Below, one piece after another: positions 7,087-12,860 of a stretch of 22,026 nucleotides of DNA (position 1 is the first letter of the stretch; every line of letters starts with the position of its first letter). The position numbers and the translations under genes were made by a program. The DNA is from Candidatus Saccharimonadota bacterium (GTDB lineage: Bacteria > Patescibacteriota > Saccharimonadia > Saccharimonadales > Saccharimonadaceae). The notes under the pieces were generated by a model. It was not told the DNA's origin. It saw only the letters and a program-made list of their open reading frames with translations, and searched no databases. The DNA lies in contig JAUMYE010000003.1 in NCBI GenBank assembly GCA_030528815.1, positions 1-22,026 of the forward strand. The letters run 5' to 3'.

Positions 7087-7115
7087 ATTATAATATATTT
7101 TACCCTATCCGTCAA
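7087..7115 (-). promoter_or_regulatory. Sigma70 promoter of the 96-aa gene
   Basis: Minus strand: TTGACG (7110-7115), 17-bp spacer, TATAAT (7087-7092). The predicted 5' UTR is about 28 nt and includes AAAGGAGG. Confidence 0.8.
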
Positions 7116-7140
7116 GATATGTGAGCCTAAGGTGATTCCG

Positions 7141-7149
7141 TGATATAAT
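7141..7149 (+). promoter_or_regulatory. Extended -10 promoter of tRNA-Val
   Basis: TGA-TATAAT ends 9 nt before the first base of the tRNA. No convincing -35 is seen. Confidence 0.65.
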
Positions 7150-7158
7150 TCTTGATAT

Positions 7159-7235
7159 GGATCTTTAGCTCAGTTGGCTAGAGCGTGCGATTCACATTCG
7201 CAAGGTCACTGGTTCGAGCCCAGTAAGATCCACCA
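7159..7235 (+). tRNA. tRNA-Val (anticodon CAC), CCA encoded
   Basis: A full cloverleaf can be drawn: acceptor GGATCTT/AAGATCC, D-arm GCTC/GAGC, anticodon arm TGCGA/TCGCA with loop TTCACAT, and T-arm ACTGG/CCAGT with loop TTCGAGC. The anticodon CAC is at 7193-7195 and reads GUG (Val). The discriminator A is at 7232 and CCA is encoded at 7233-7235. Its 3' end is duplicated at 8182-8200, and the expected terminator is found there rather than directly behind this copy. Confidence 0.95.
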
Positions 7236-7236
7236 T
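7218..7236 (+). repeat. Left direct repeat (att-like), 3' end of tRNA-Val
   Basis: GCCCAGTAAGATCCACCAT, running from the T-arm of tRNA-Val to one base past CCA, is identical to 8182-8200. Duplication of a tRNA 3' end is typical of integration by site-specific recombinases. Confidence 0.75.
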
Positions 7237-7257
7237 TCAGGTTATAAAATACTTTTT

Positions 7258-7286
7258 AACTATTTCGTAATCTGTAAGTGTCTGTT
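7258..7286 (+). repeat. Dispersed repeat, copy A
   Basis: 29 positions from AACTATT to CTGTT align without gaps to 9496-9524 with 23 identities; all six differences are transitions. A second related block (CCCCAACAATTTGGTCTAG, 7384-7402) matches 9526-9544 (CCCCGACAATTTGGCCTGG). Confidence 0.55.
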
Positions 7287-7387
7287 AAATCCCTTGCAAA
7301 AAAAGAGGGCTATTTTTATGTCATTTTTGCGGCAAAAAATATGCCAAAAAACGTATTTTACCTCTATGATTTCGGCGGTTAAATCCC
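7284..7387 (+). repeat. 94-bp segment bracketed by GTTAAATCCC direct repeats
   Basis: GTTAAATCCC occurs at 7284-7293 and again at 7378-7387. The related sequence at 9496-9544 lacks the material in between, so this copy either gained a segment with a 10-bp duplication or the other copy lost one. The enclosed DNA is A/T-rich, with a short TTTTTGC-G-GCAAAAA palindrome, and holds no gene I can support. Confidence 0.45.
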
Positions 7388-7399
7388 CAACAATTTGGT

Positions 7400-7942
7400 C
7401 TAGTCAATATATTTTAGTATTTCTTCGAACTTATCAAAGCCACTCTCTGAATTAATGTGGCCACCATTCTTTATGATGATTTGCCTATCAGTAATGGTAT
7501 CGGCAAATTGTTTTTCGACATCGAACTTTACATATGGATCATTGTCTGAGTAAAAACAGACTATATCGTCGCAGTATTTCTTCACGTCTCCAAGATTATC
7601 GAAATACATTGGCTCGTTCACCGCGTCATAGTCGGAATTGATTCCTAGATAGTTATTAAAACCACAGACAAAAATGAGTTTTTTTACTCTAATATCATTC
7701 TTGATAAGATATTTGCAAACAAAGACTGGAGCAATACTATGAGCAATGATTATAGTATTTTTACCAATTGCCAGTTTATCTAGCTCATTACTCCAAGATT
7801 CAAAATTTTGTTTTCCGATACCAATCGGCATTTGTGGAGCAGAAACTTGCTTGCCCTTACTTTGCAATTCTTTCTTTAACCATGGGAACCAATTTCCTTT
7901 ATTAGACCCAAAACTTCCGTGCAGAATTACATATTTTTCCAT
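7400..7942 (-). CDS. RBBP9/YdeN-like alpha/beta hydrolase
   Basis: 180 aa, the usual size of the small RBBP9/YdeN serine-hydrolase family. The N-terminus YVILHGSFGSNKGNWFPWL is the typical oxyanion-side strand and loop. The nucleophile elbow reads AHSIA (Ser69; usual GHSLG), the acid is in YSDNDPYV (D135 likely) and the catalytic His is H162 in NGGHINSESGF, so the triad looks intact. Substrate unknown. No Shine-Dalgarno is present; an extended -10 ends 8 nt before the ATG, so the mRNA is probably leaderless. It is the only gene in the putative insert between the two tRNA-Val 3' ends, consistent with cargo. Confidence 0.85.
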   Translation of the reverse strand: MEKYVILHGSFGSNKGNWFPWLKKELQSKGKQVSAPQMPIGIGKQNFESWSNELDKLAIGKNTIIIAHSIAPVFVCKYLIKNDIRVKKLIFVCGFNNYLGINSDYDAVNEPMYFDNLGDVKKYCDDIVCFYSDNDPYVKFDVEKQFADTITDRQIIIKNGGHINSESGFDKFEEILKYID

Positions 7943-7950
7943 ATAGCGTT

Positions 7951-7959
7951 ATTATACCA
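7951..7959 (-). promoter_or_regulatory. Extended -10 promoter of the hydrolase (leaderless)
   Basis: Minus strand TGG-TATAAT, then 8 bases, then ATG: the same geometry as prfA. Confidence 0.6.
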
Positions 7960-8014
7960 TTTTTGATATAAATCTTCTCCGTACGCTGTTAAAACCTGGC
8001 TTAGCGAGCCCCAC

Positions 8015-8056
8015 CAGAGAAACTAAAATGCCCGCAGGGTATTTTTTGTTTCTCTG
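8015..8056. terminator. Long terminator-like hairpin within the insert
   Basis: Outer arms CAGAGAAAC (8015-8023) and GTTTCTCTG (8048-8056) are perfect over 9 bp. Inside, AAAAT-G-CCC / GGG-T-ATTTT pairs around a GCA loop, and the plus strand ends in a run of T. It could terminate transcripts from either side; it lies upstream of the minus-strand hydrolase promoter. Confidence 0.55.
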
Positions 8057-8066
8057 CTATAGGAGG

Positions 8067-8190
8067 TTACTGGGCGAGAACCAGAGGTTCGCGCGAGCAA
8101 GCTTCCGAGCGAAGCAAAAAATGCTTGCATTTTTATTTCCGAGGAAGCGCAGCGAAGCAAGGCTTTCGCCAGAAAGCCGCCGCCCAGTAA
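8067..8190. repeat. Multi-branched palindrome at the right end of the insert
   Basis: A perfect 10-bp outer stem, TTACTGGGCG (8067-8076) with CGCCCAGTAA (8181-8190), closes a 124-nt structure. Nested hairpins are GAACC-AGA-GGTTC (8078-8090), GCTTCC/GGAAGC (8101-8106, 8143-8148) enclosing AAAAATGC/GCATTTTT (8117-8134), and GGCTTTC-GCCA-GAAAGCC (8161-8178). The left arm (8067-8084) is also an imperfect inverted copy of the tRNA-Val T-arm (16 of 18 positions), and the right arm is part of the 19-bp direct repeat. Confidence 0.65.
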
Positions 8191-8200
8191 GATCCACCAT
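8182..8200 (+). repeat. Right direct repeat (att-like), displaced tRNA-Val 3' end
   Basis: Identical to 7218-7236 (part of the T-arm, 3' acceptor strand, CCA and one more base). There is no tRNA body in front of it, so it is a tRNA remnant. A terminator follows 12 bp downstream. Confidence 0.75.
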
Positions 8201-8211
8201 AATGTATATGG

Positions 8212-8233
8212 ATCGGCAAAAAGGCCGATTTTT
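8212..8233 (+). terminator. Rho-independent terminator, probably the original tRNA-Val terminator
   Basis: ATCGGC-AAAAAG-GCCGAT followed by T's on the plus strand, 12 nt after the tRNA remnant. No plus-strand gene precedes it closely except the displaced tRNA end. Confidence 0.75.
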
Positions 8234-8272
8234 AGTAGTATATTTCAGTTAATACCCTAAACAATCAGGTTA

Positions 8273-8932
8273 TTATTTTCTAATTAGTACGTGATAGTGA
8301 TATGAGCTAGCGGTTCGCTCTTTCATAATAAAATCTTCAACTTGAAAAACTTTCACGATTTCAAAGTCCTTGAATAAATCTACGATTAGATCATAGTCGG
8401 CATAAAAATGCGGTATGCCATTTTCCGGTCCATCCTCAACTCTAATTTTTGTGTTCTCGTCCACCACCGGCCAATCTTGCTGAAAACCCCAGGTCTGCTT
8501 TGAGCCTAAAGTCAAATAGCACTCTCCGCCTTTTCTTAAAACTCGTTTTAGCTCAGAAACAATTTTTCTCATTCCCGCCGTATCAGTATGAGATATTACA
8601 TTGCGACAATAAATACAATCAAAACTATCGTCACTGTACGGCAAGTTCAACATATCACCAACTCGTAAATCGACTTTTACCCCTGCTCGCTCAGCGTATT
8701 CTTCCGTTCTTTCGATCGATGTTTCGCTTAAATCAAACCCGGAAGTATTAAACCCTGCTTTGGCAAATTGAATAGTATGCCTCCCCAAACCACAACCGAG
8801 ATCGAGGAAATCGCTTTTGTTCTGGGAAAGCCATCGGTTGATGAGATAATAAGATTCCATCGCTGGCTCTTGCCAATATTTCTCGTGGTCGCCTTTTACC
8901 ATATTCCAGTTCCATGCTTTAGAATCTATCAT
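8273..8932 (-). CDS. Class I SAM-dependent methyltransferase
   Basis: 219 aa. The Rossmann-fold SAM-binding motif I is FLDLGCGLGRHTIQFA (DLGCGLG at 44-50), followed by the acidic residue of motif II (GFDLSE), a motif III-like GDMLNLPYSDDSFDCIYCRNVISHT and LKRVLRKGGECYLTLGS. This is the Methyltransf_11/25 type, acting on small molecules or proteins; substrate unknown. The Shine-Dalgarno AAAGGAG lies 5 nt before the ATG. It follows the isochorismatase-like gene by 27 bp in the same direction, so the two are probably co-transcribed from the promoter at 9478-9486. Confidence 0.87.
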   Translation of the reverse strand: MIDSKAWNWNMVKGDHEKYWQEPAMESYYLINRWLSQNKSDFLDLGCGLGRHTIQFAKAGFNTSGFDLSETSIERTEEYAERAGVKVDLRVGDMLNLPYSDDSFDCIYCRNVISHTDTAGMRKIVSELKRVLRKGGECYLTLGSKQTWGFQQDWPVVDENTKIRVEDGPENGIPHFYADYDLIVDLFKDFEIVKVFQVEDFIMKERTASSYHYHVLIRK

Positions 8933-8959
8933 CTATTCTCCTTTCTACTATTATGCGTT

Positions 8960-9457
8960 TTATCTAATAAACGTTGCGCCCTTCTTTTCTAGCATTTGGA
9001 AGTATTTATCTTTCTTTTTCTCGAACATAGTTCCGATAGCTTTCGTATTCACGATAACTTTGAAACCATTTTCAATTGCACCAAGCGCAGTCAAAGCGAC
9101 ACAACCGCCGCCATCAACGCCTACTACTTCTACGGTGTCGATACCATTCTTCTGTAAGTGTTCAAGCAGTTGTGGATTAGAAAAAGCATCGCCTTTGTAT
9201 TTATCAAAAACCGCATTGCCTTTTTTGAGCAAATCTTCGGCCAATTCGGCGCCCTTGTCGCCATCAAATATTTGTACCGGTGCAAGTTTATTAATGAAGT
9301 TATTCTTCATGAGATTGCGGATATAAACAATATTCTCATTAGCTTTTATTTCTTCATTAACTTTAGTGATAATATCACTGTCGTATTTGAAGAATTCTGC
9401 GTGGTCCTTACCAACACACGCTTCTTGCATATCAATTACAAGTAATGCTTTGCTCAT
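8960..9457 (-). CDS. Isochorismatase-like cysteine hydrolase
   Basis: 165 aa. The three catalytic residues of the family can be placed: Asp9 in LLVIDMQ, Lys86 or Lys88 in FDKYKGDAFSN, and Cys119 in GVDGGGCVALTAL. Members hydrolyse amides or vinyl ethers (nicotinamide, N-carbamoyl compounds, isochorismate); the substrate here cannot be told. It has an extended -10 (TGG-TATAAT, 9478-9486) and AAAGGA at 9 nt, and probably heads a two-gene unit with the methyltransferase. Confidence 0.87.
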   Translation of the reverse strand: MSKALLVIDMQEACVGKDHAEFFKYDSDIITKVNEEIKANENIVYIRNLMKNNFINKLAPVQIFDGDKGAELAEDLLKKGNAVFDKYKGDAFSNPQLLEHLQKNGIDTVEVVGVDGGGCVALTALGAIENGFKVIVNTKAIGTMFEKKKDKYFQMLEKKGATFIR

Positions 9458-9477
9458 TTTAAGTCGTCCTTTAGCCG

Positions 9478-9486
9478 ATTATACCA
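9478..9486 (-). promoter_or_regulatory. Extended -10 promoter of the isochorismatase-methyltransferase unit
   Basis: Minus strand TGG-TATAAT, 20 nt before the ATG, leaving a short leader that contains AAAGGA. A divergent TGG-TATAAT on the plus strand lies about 70 bp away (9554-9562). Confidence 0.6.
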
Positions 9487-9495
9487 TTTAGCGTC

Positions 9496-9544
9496 AACTA
9501 TTCTGTAATCCGTAAATACCTGTTGCCCCCGACAATTTGGCCTG
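9496..9544 (+). repeat. Dispersed repeat, copy B
   Basis: Related to 7258-7286 plus 7384-7402 (see copy A), but here the two blocks are adjacent. It fills the space between two divergent promoters. Confidence 0.55.
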
Positions 9545-9553
9545 GAGTTTCCA

Positions 9554-9562
9554 TGGTATAAT
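9554..9562 (+). promoter_or_regulatory. Extended -10 promoter of a candidate small RNA
   Basis: TGG-TATAAT on the plus strand with a predicted start near 9569. No open reading frame follows before the terminator at 9640-9667; a matching -35 is not obvious. Confidence 0.5.
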
Positions 9563-9568
9563 TGCAAC

Positions 9569-9667
9569 AAGTTTTTAAGACACAAAAGATTAAAGCATCT
9601 TGTATTTCATTTTTATAACTTATTAAAACCTGATTAATTAAGCCCCTTGATTCATGCGGGGGCTTTT
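9569..9667 (+). ncRNA. Candidate ~100-nt small RNA
   Basis: The region runs from an extended -10 promoter to a strong terminator and has no ATG-started reading frame before the terminator hairpin. Internal pairing is possible (AAGAT/ATCTT; CTTATTAA with TTAATTAAG, one bulge). The terminator's better T-run is on the plus strand, and no plus-strand gene lies upstream to need it. Family not recognised. Confidence 0.4.
9640..9667 (+). terminator. Rho-independent terminator
   Basis: AAGCCCC (9640-9646) pairs with GGGGCTT (9659-9665); the plus strand ends TTTT. It may also serve the minus-strand NUDIX gene, which stops at 9672, but the T-run on that side is poor. Confidence 0.8.
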
Positions 9668-9671
9668 CTTT

Positions 9672-10190
9672 CTAAGAATTATTTTTCAGAATCTCAAGAA
9701 CTCGTCTTTCTCGCTCGGCCATTTGCATCACGAATGAGTCATCACACCTAAGGGCAGCATTCGCAGCGATAGCCTCTTCGATCAGAACAAATTTCAATAC
9801 AAAATCTAGTGATTTTTCACCCTCGTCTAGCGCCTGATTGCCAATCTCTTCTTCGACTTTGCAAGTATAGTAATAGTTGTTCTGAATATGAATAATATCT
9901 TTACCGGATTCATCGCCTTTCTGAATCTTTAGGACTTCACCAAATTCCTTAACCGAATCCGGGATTAGCGTCATGCCCGTCTCTTCTTTTATCTCACGAG
10001 TCAGCGTTTCTAGATGAGTCTCGTCGCCTTCGATTCCACCGCCTGGAAATTTATAGAAATGAAGTTTCTTGCTATAAATCATGGCAATATTGCCCTTTTC
10101 GTCAAAAACAATGCCACGAACCGACGGACGATAAAACTTTTTGCCGTTTGAGTTATAATCTTTCAAATCTATAGTAAAGAGATGTTTCAT
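9672..10190 (-). CDS. NUDIX hydrolase
   Basis: 172 aa. The Nudix box is complete: GGIEGDETHLETLTREIKEE followed by TGM, matching GX5EX7REUXEEXGU with G51, E57, R65, E66, E69, E70 and G72. These enzymes cleave nucleoside diphosphates linked to another group, using Mg2+ held by the Glu residues; the specific substrate is not evident. There is no Shine-Dalgarno; TGT-AATAAT ends 6 nt before the ATG, so the mRNA may be leaderless. It is the last of the small-enzyme genes right of tRNA-Val. Confidence 0.9.
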   Translation of the reverse strand: MKHLFTIDLKDYNSNGKKFYRPSVRGIVFDEKGNIAMIYSKKLHFYKFPGGGIEGDETHLETLTREIKEETGMTLIPDSVKEFGEVLKIQKGDESGKDIIHIQNNYYYTCKVEEEIGNQALDEGEKSLDFVLKFVLIEEAIAANAALRCDDSFVMQMAERERRVLEILKNNS

Positions 10191-10196
10191 AGTTCT

Positions 10197-10205
10197 ATTA
10201 TTACA
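10197..10205 (-). promoter_or_regulatory. Extended -10-like promoter of the NUDIX gene
   Basis: Minus strand TGT-AATAAT (one mismatch to TATAAT), six bases before the ATG. Confidence 0.4.
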
Positions 10206-10222
10206 TTTTTCTCGAAAAGGTC

Positions 10223-10251
10223 TTTACATTCCATTTCGCTTATGCTATATT
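10223..10251 (+). promoter_or_regulatory. Sigma70 promoter of the 616-aa surface protein
   Basis: TTTACA (10223-10228), 17-bp spacer ending in TGC, TATATT (10246-10251). The predicted start is near 10258, leaving a ~47-nt leader with GGGAGG six bases before the ATG. Confidence 0.75.
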
Positions 10252-10304
10252 GAGCTTACAAAAGGTCAAAATAAAAATATTAAAAAACAAATGGGAGGTT
10301 TTAT

Positions 10305-12155
10305 ATGGCTAAGAAAAAGGCCAATTTTGGCGGCAAGCTGTTAATTGTTGCTGCATGTGCAGCCACAATTGCACAATTTCCTATCTCGCAGGTCAATGCA
10401 TATTCCGAGGACGTAGTCCCAGCTTTCGCTACTACATTAGGAATCAGCGGTTCTGACTGGGTTAGCGGCTCGGTCGTAGGTAGCGACGGCAATCTTGTAG
10501 TCGTTGGCGTTGGCGAAATTGATGGAAGTATTGATACTGCAGTCATCGCTAAATATTCTCCAAAAGGAGAGATGATTTGGGGCACAACGCTTGGCGGAAC
10601 CGAATCTAACGGCACATTCATGTACGACGTCGAGCAGCTCAAGAGTGGTAATTATTTGGCTGTCGGCGAAATTGATGGCGAACCAACAGTTTTTGAAATC
10701 AATGGCGAAGACGGCAGCGTCGTGAGCACTTCAGATGTAAGCACGAAAGTTACAAGTATTGCCATTGATGAGTCATTCGATAACCCTCAATTTGTTGGCG
10801 TAGATGGCGAAAACGATTCAATTTATCTCTTTTCCTATAATCCACAGACTAATGGATATATGCTTCAGAATGCTACCAATATTCAGGATGGCAAGCCGAT
10901 CAGAGCTATCGAATCTAATGGTAATAATGGCTATGTTGCAGTAGGCTTCGATAATACTGGTGACGACGATCATAACTCTAGCGTTCTTTACTACGGTGAC
11001 CGTGCAAGCGCATATCCAACAATTAAGACAATCTTGAGCCGTGGCACAGTTATTAATAACGTAATTCCTTACGGCGATGATTATATCGGCGTCGGTCAGG
11101 AAAGCGGCTGCTTCTATATCGCCAAGATTAATAGCGAAGGTAGCGTAACCGATGAGTATATCCTAGGCGGCGACAATGCAGCGGATAAGATTTCTCAATT
11201 CCATTCCGTAAAAGCTCTAGATAATGGTGAAATTGTTGCAGTAGGTACTTCAAACTATACAAGTTCCGCTATTAACCCTCAAGGCGGTAGCGATGGTATT
11301 ATCGCGCGTTTCTCTAGCGACCTAAGCTTAATTTCCGCATTGAACCCATCCGGCGAAGGTGACGATGAGCTTTATACGGTCGCCGCAAATGGCAATAAAT
11401 TCTATGTGGGTGGTTCTTCTACATCTTCAGATATCGGCATCGACTATTCTGGCAACGAAATGTATAGCATTATCGCAGGCTACGGCCAAGGCGTAACCGC
11501 AGACGTCACCTTCCATATCGATGGTGACATTCCAGAGGGCGTAGACGCTCCAGAAGATGGCGAATATCACTTCACAGAAGATGGTAACGATCTTCCTATC
11601 CCAGGCAGCACCGACGATCAGCTCTTCAGTGGCTGGTATACGGATGAAGGTCTAGAAAACGAACTAGACGACCAGGTCCCAAGCGACGATTTGGATCTTT
11701 ATGGTAAATACTTCGACGTAGAAACCGAAAATCTAAACGATCTAGATACCTTTGACCACTGGTGCGAATACCAGAACGAGGGCACTCTCCTTGTCTGTAC
11801 AAACCCAGAAGGCAATACCATTACCGCAGGTGAAACTTCCGATCCATTCACTCCACAGGTACCAAGCGTTATCATGGATGATGCCGCTACTGGTAAATGG
11901 GTATCCGATGATCCAACTATCGCAACCGTAGATCAGAATGGTAAAGTAACCGGCGTCTCCGAAGGCACGACAAATATCCGCTTCATCGTCTATGACGAAA
12001 ACGGCAATATTATCTACGAATACGTGCTATCCTTCACTGTTAAGGCAGCCGCAAACCCAGATACAGTTGACGTGACTCCAATGATTCTTACCATTGCAGC
12101 CTTCTCTGCAGTAAGCTTCGCAGCAATCTTCCGCAGAGCATTCAATAAGCGCTAA
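10305..12155 (+). CDS. Surface protein: propeller-like repeats, InlB-like repeat, Big_2-like domain, NPDTV tail
   Basis: 616 aa. The signal peptide is about 1-32 (KKK, hydrophobic core, VNA|YSED). Residues ~40-390 contain recurring strand motifs ending in VG (LVVVGVGE, NYLAVGE, GYVAVGF, DYIGVGQ, EIVAVGT, KFYVGGS), as in a beta-propeller. Residues ~395-470 resemble an InlB/Listeria-Bacteroides repeat (LFSGWYTDEG, DLDLYGKY), and ~500-575 a Big_2 domain (WVSDDPTIATVDQNGKVTGV). The C-terminus is NPDTV (584-588), a hydrophobic helix and RRAFNKR, which looks like a variant sorting signal or a plain membrane anchor. A ligand-binding or adhesive surface role is inferred. Single-gene unit with its own promoter and terminator. 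Confidence 0.85.
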   Translation: MAKKKANFGGKLLIVAACAATIAQFPISQVNAYSEDVVPAFATTLGISGSDWVSGSVVGSDGNLVVVGVGEIDGSIDTAVIAKYSPKGEMIWGTTLGGTESNGTFMYDVEQLKSGNYLAVGEIDGEPTVFEINGEDGSVVSTSDVSTKVTSIAIDESFDNPQFVGVDGENDSIYLFSYNPQTNGYMLQNATNIQDGKPIRAIESNGNNGYVAVGFDNTGDDDHNSSVLYYGDRASAYPTIKTILSRGTVINNVIPYGDDYIGVGQESGCFYIAKINSEGSVTDEYILGGDNAADKISQFHSVKALDNGEIVAVGTSNYTSSAINPQGGSDGIIARFSSDLSLISALNPSGEGDDELYTVAANGNKFYVGGSSTSSDIGIDYSGNEMYSIIAGYGQGVTADVTFHIDGDIPEGVDAPEDGEYHFTEDGNDLPIPGSTDDQLFSGWYTDEGLENELDDQVPSDDLDLYGKYFDVETENLNDLDTFDHWCEYQNEGTLLVCTNPEGNTITAGETSDPFTPQVPSVIMDDAATGKWVSDDPTIATVDQNGKVTGVSEGTTNIRFIVYDENGNIIYEYVLSFTVKAAANPDTVDVTPMILTIAAFSAVSFAAIFRRAFNKR

Positions 12156-12170
12156 TAAGCCTTAGATAGC

Positions 12171-12201
12171 AAAAATACGGCACATTAAGTGTCGTATTTT
12201 T
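12171..12201 (+). terminator. Terminator after the 616-aa surface protein
   Basis: AAAATACG-G-CAC / GTG-T-CGTATTTT around an ATTAA loop, followed by T's; 16 nt past the stop codon. A-rich on the other side, so it may also work for the converging nrdG transcript. Confidence 0.8.
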
Positions 12202-12281
12202 GTCGTGTTTTTATACCCTTAGCTTTTGCAGAAGTTTTACCTACTCGCGCGCAAATTCGTGCAGAACCCCCTTGATTTGAA

Positions 12282-12860
12282 CTATTCTATAGATTCAATT
12301 TCGCCATTCTTGAGATGAAGGATTCGCTGATTGCGGCTTCCGCGGAACTTAAGAGTTAAATCTCGCTCCGCCTGGATAAATGGGCCATCAATCAGAGCAT
12401 CGAGCTCTTTGACGAATTCCCAAGCAACAGAATCGCGTGGGATTTTTTCGTAAACCAATCCTGAGAATGACCAAACATTCCAGCCAAGCTCTTCGTGGCA
12501 GAATTTTGCGATTTCTAGACATGCTTTTGCCTGAAGTAGCGGTTCGCCACCACAAAAAGTAATGCCGCTCTGCCCTTTGAGCTTGCGTAGCTCTTCTTTT
12601 ACCTTTTCGATTTTAACTGGCATACCAGTGTCTTCTTCTGCCCAAGTTTCTGGGTTCTGACAGCCTGGACAGTGCTGGCGACAGCCCTGGGTCCAGAGCA
12701 CTGCTCTGAGACCTGGACCATTTACGATCGAGTCGCTTTCGAGGTCACCCGAAAGGAGAATATATCCTTCGGGGACCTTCAATTGTGGTTCACAAAGCTT
12801 TTCGAACCATGGCTTTGGTGAACTAGAGACAGCGGCTGGACCTTTTGCTTCTTTCGTCAT
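12282..12860 (-). CDS. nrdG: Anaerobic ribonucleotide reductase activating protein
   Basis: 192 aa radical SAM activase that generates the glycyl radical on NrdD. The 4Fe-4S motif CX3CX2C is C60-RQH-C64-PG-C67; SIVNGPGLRAVLWTQGC before it and TFCGGEPL (101-108) after it are typical of NrdG. An N-terminal extension of about 35-40 residues makes it longer than the usual ~155-aa protein. Its ATG overlaps the nrdD stop codon (TAATG), so translation is coupled. It would be controlled with nrdD through the NrdR-like boxes. Confidence 0.95.
   Translation of the reverse strand: MTKEAKGPAAVSSSPKPWFEKLCEPQLKVPEGYILLSGDLESDSIVNGPGLRAVLWTQGCRQHCPGCQNPETWAEEDTGMPVKIEKVKEELRKLKGQSGITFCGGEPLLQAKACLEIAKFCHEELGWNVWSFSGLVYEKIPRDSVAWEFVKELDALIDGPFIQAERDLTLKFRGSRNQRILHLKNGEIESIE

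Larger units (their letters stand above)
7237..8181. mobile_element. Putative ~964-bp insert at the tRNA-Val 3' end
   Basis: The segment between two identical 19-bp copies of the tRNA-Val 3' end (7218-7236, 8182-8200) looks inserted. It leaves an intact tRNA on the left and displaces the tRNA-like end plus a terminator (8212-8233) to the right. It carries one alpha/beta hydrolase gene, a long terminator-like hairpin (8015-8056) and a multi-branched palindrome (8067-8190) reaching into the right repeat. No integrase or transposase is encoded, so it would have to be mobilised in trans. Repeat unit period: 964 bp. Confidence 0.6.

Noticed and set aside
7258..7399. Independent gene between tRNA-Val and the hydrolase
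   Set aside because: Short plus-strand frames here start inside the tRNA or lack any start signal; the DNA is A/T-rich and repetitive.
8067..8190. Classical integron attC site
   Set aside because: The size and folding are suggestive, but the conserved GTTRRRY/RYYYAAC core sites are not at the ends, and no integron integrase is in the window.
8028..8252. 74-codon plus-strand frame through the palindrome region
   Set aside because: It runs through the terminator-like hairpin, the palindrome, the tRNA remnant and a terminator; no Shine-Dalgarno or promoter fits, and the sequence is explained by structure.
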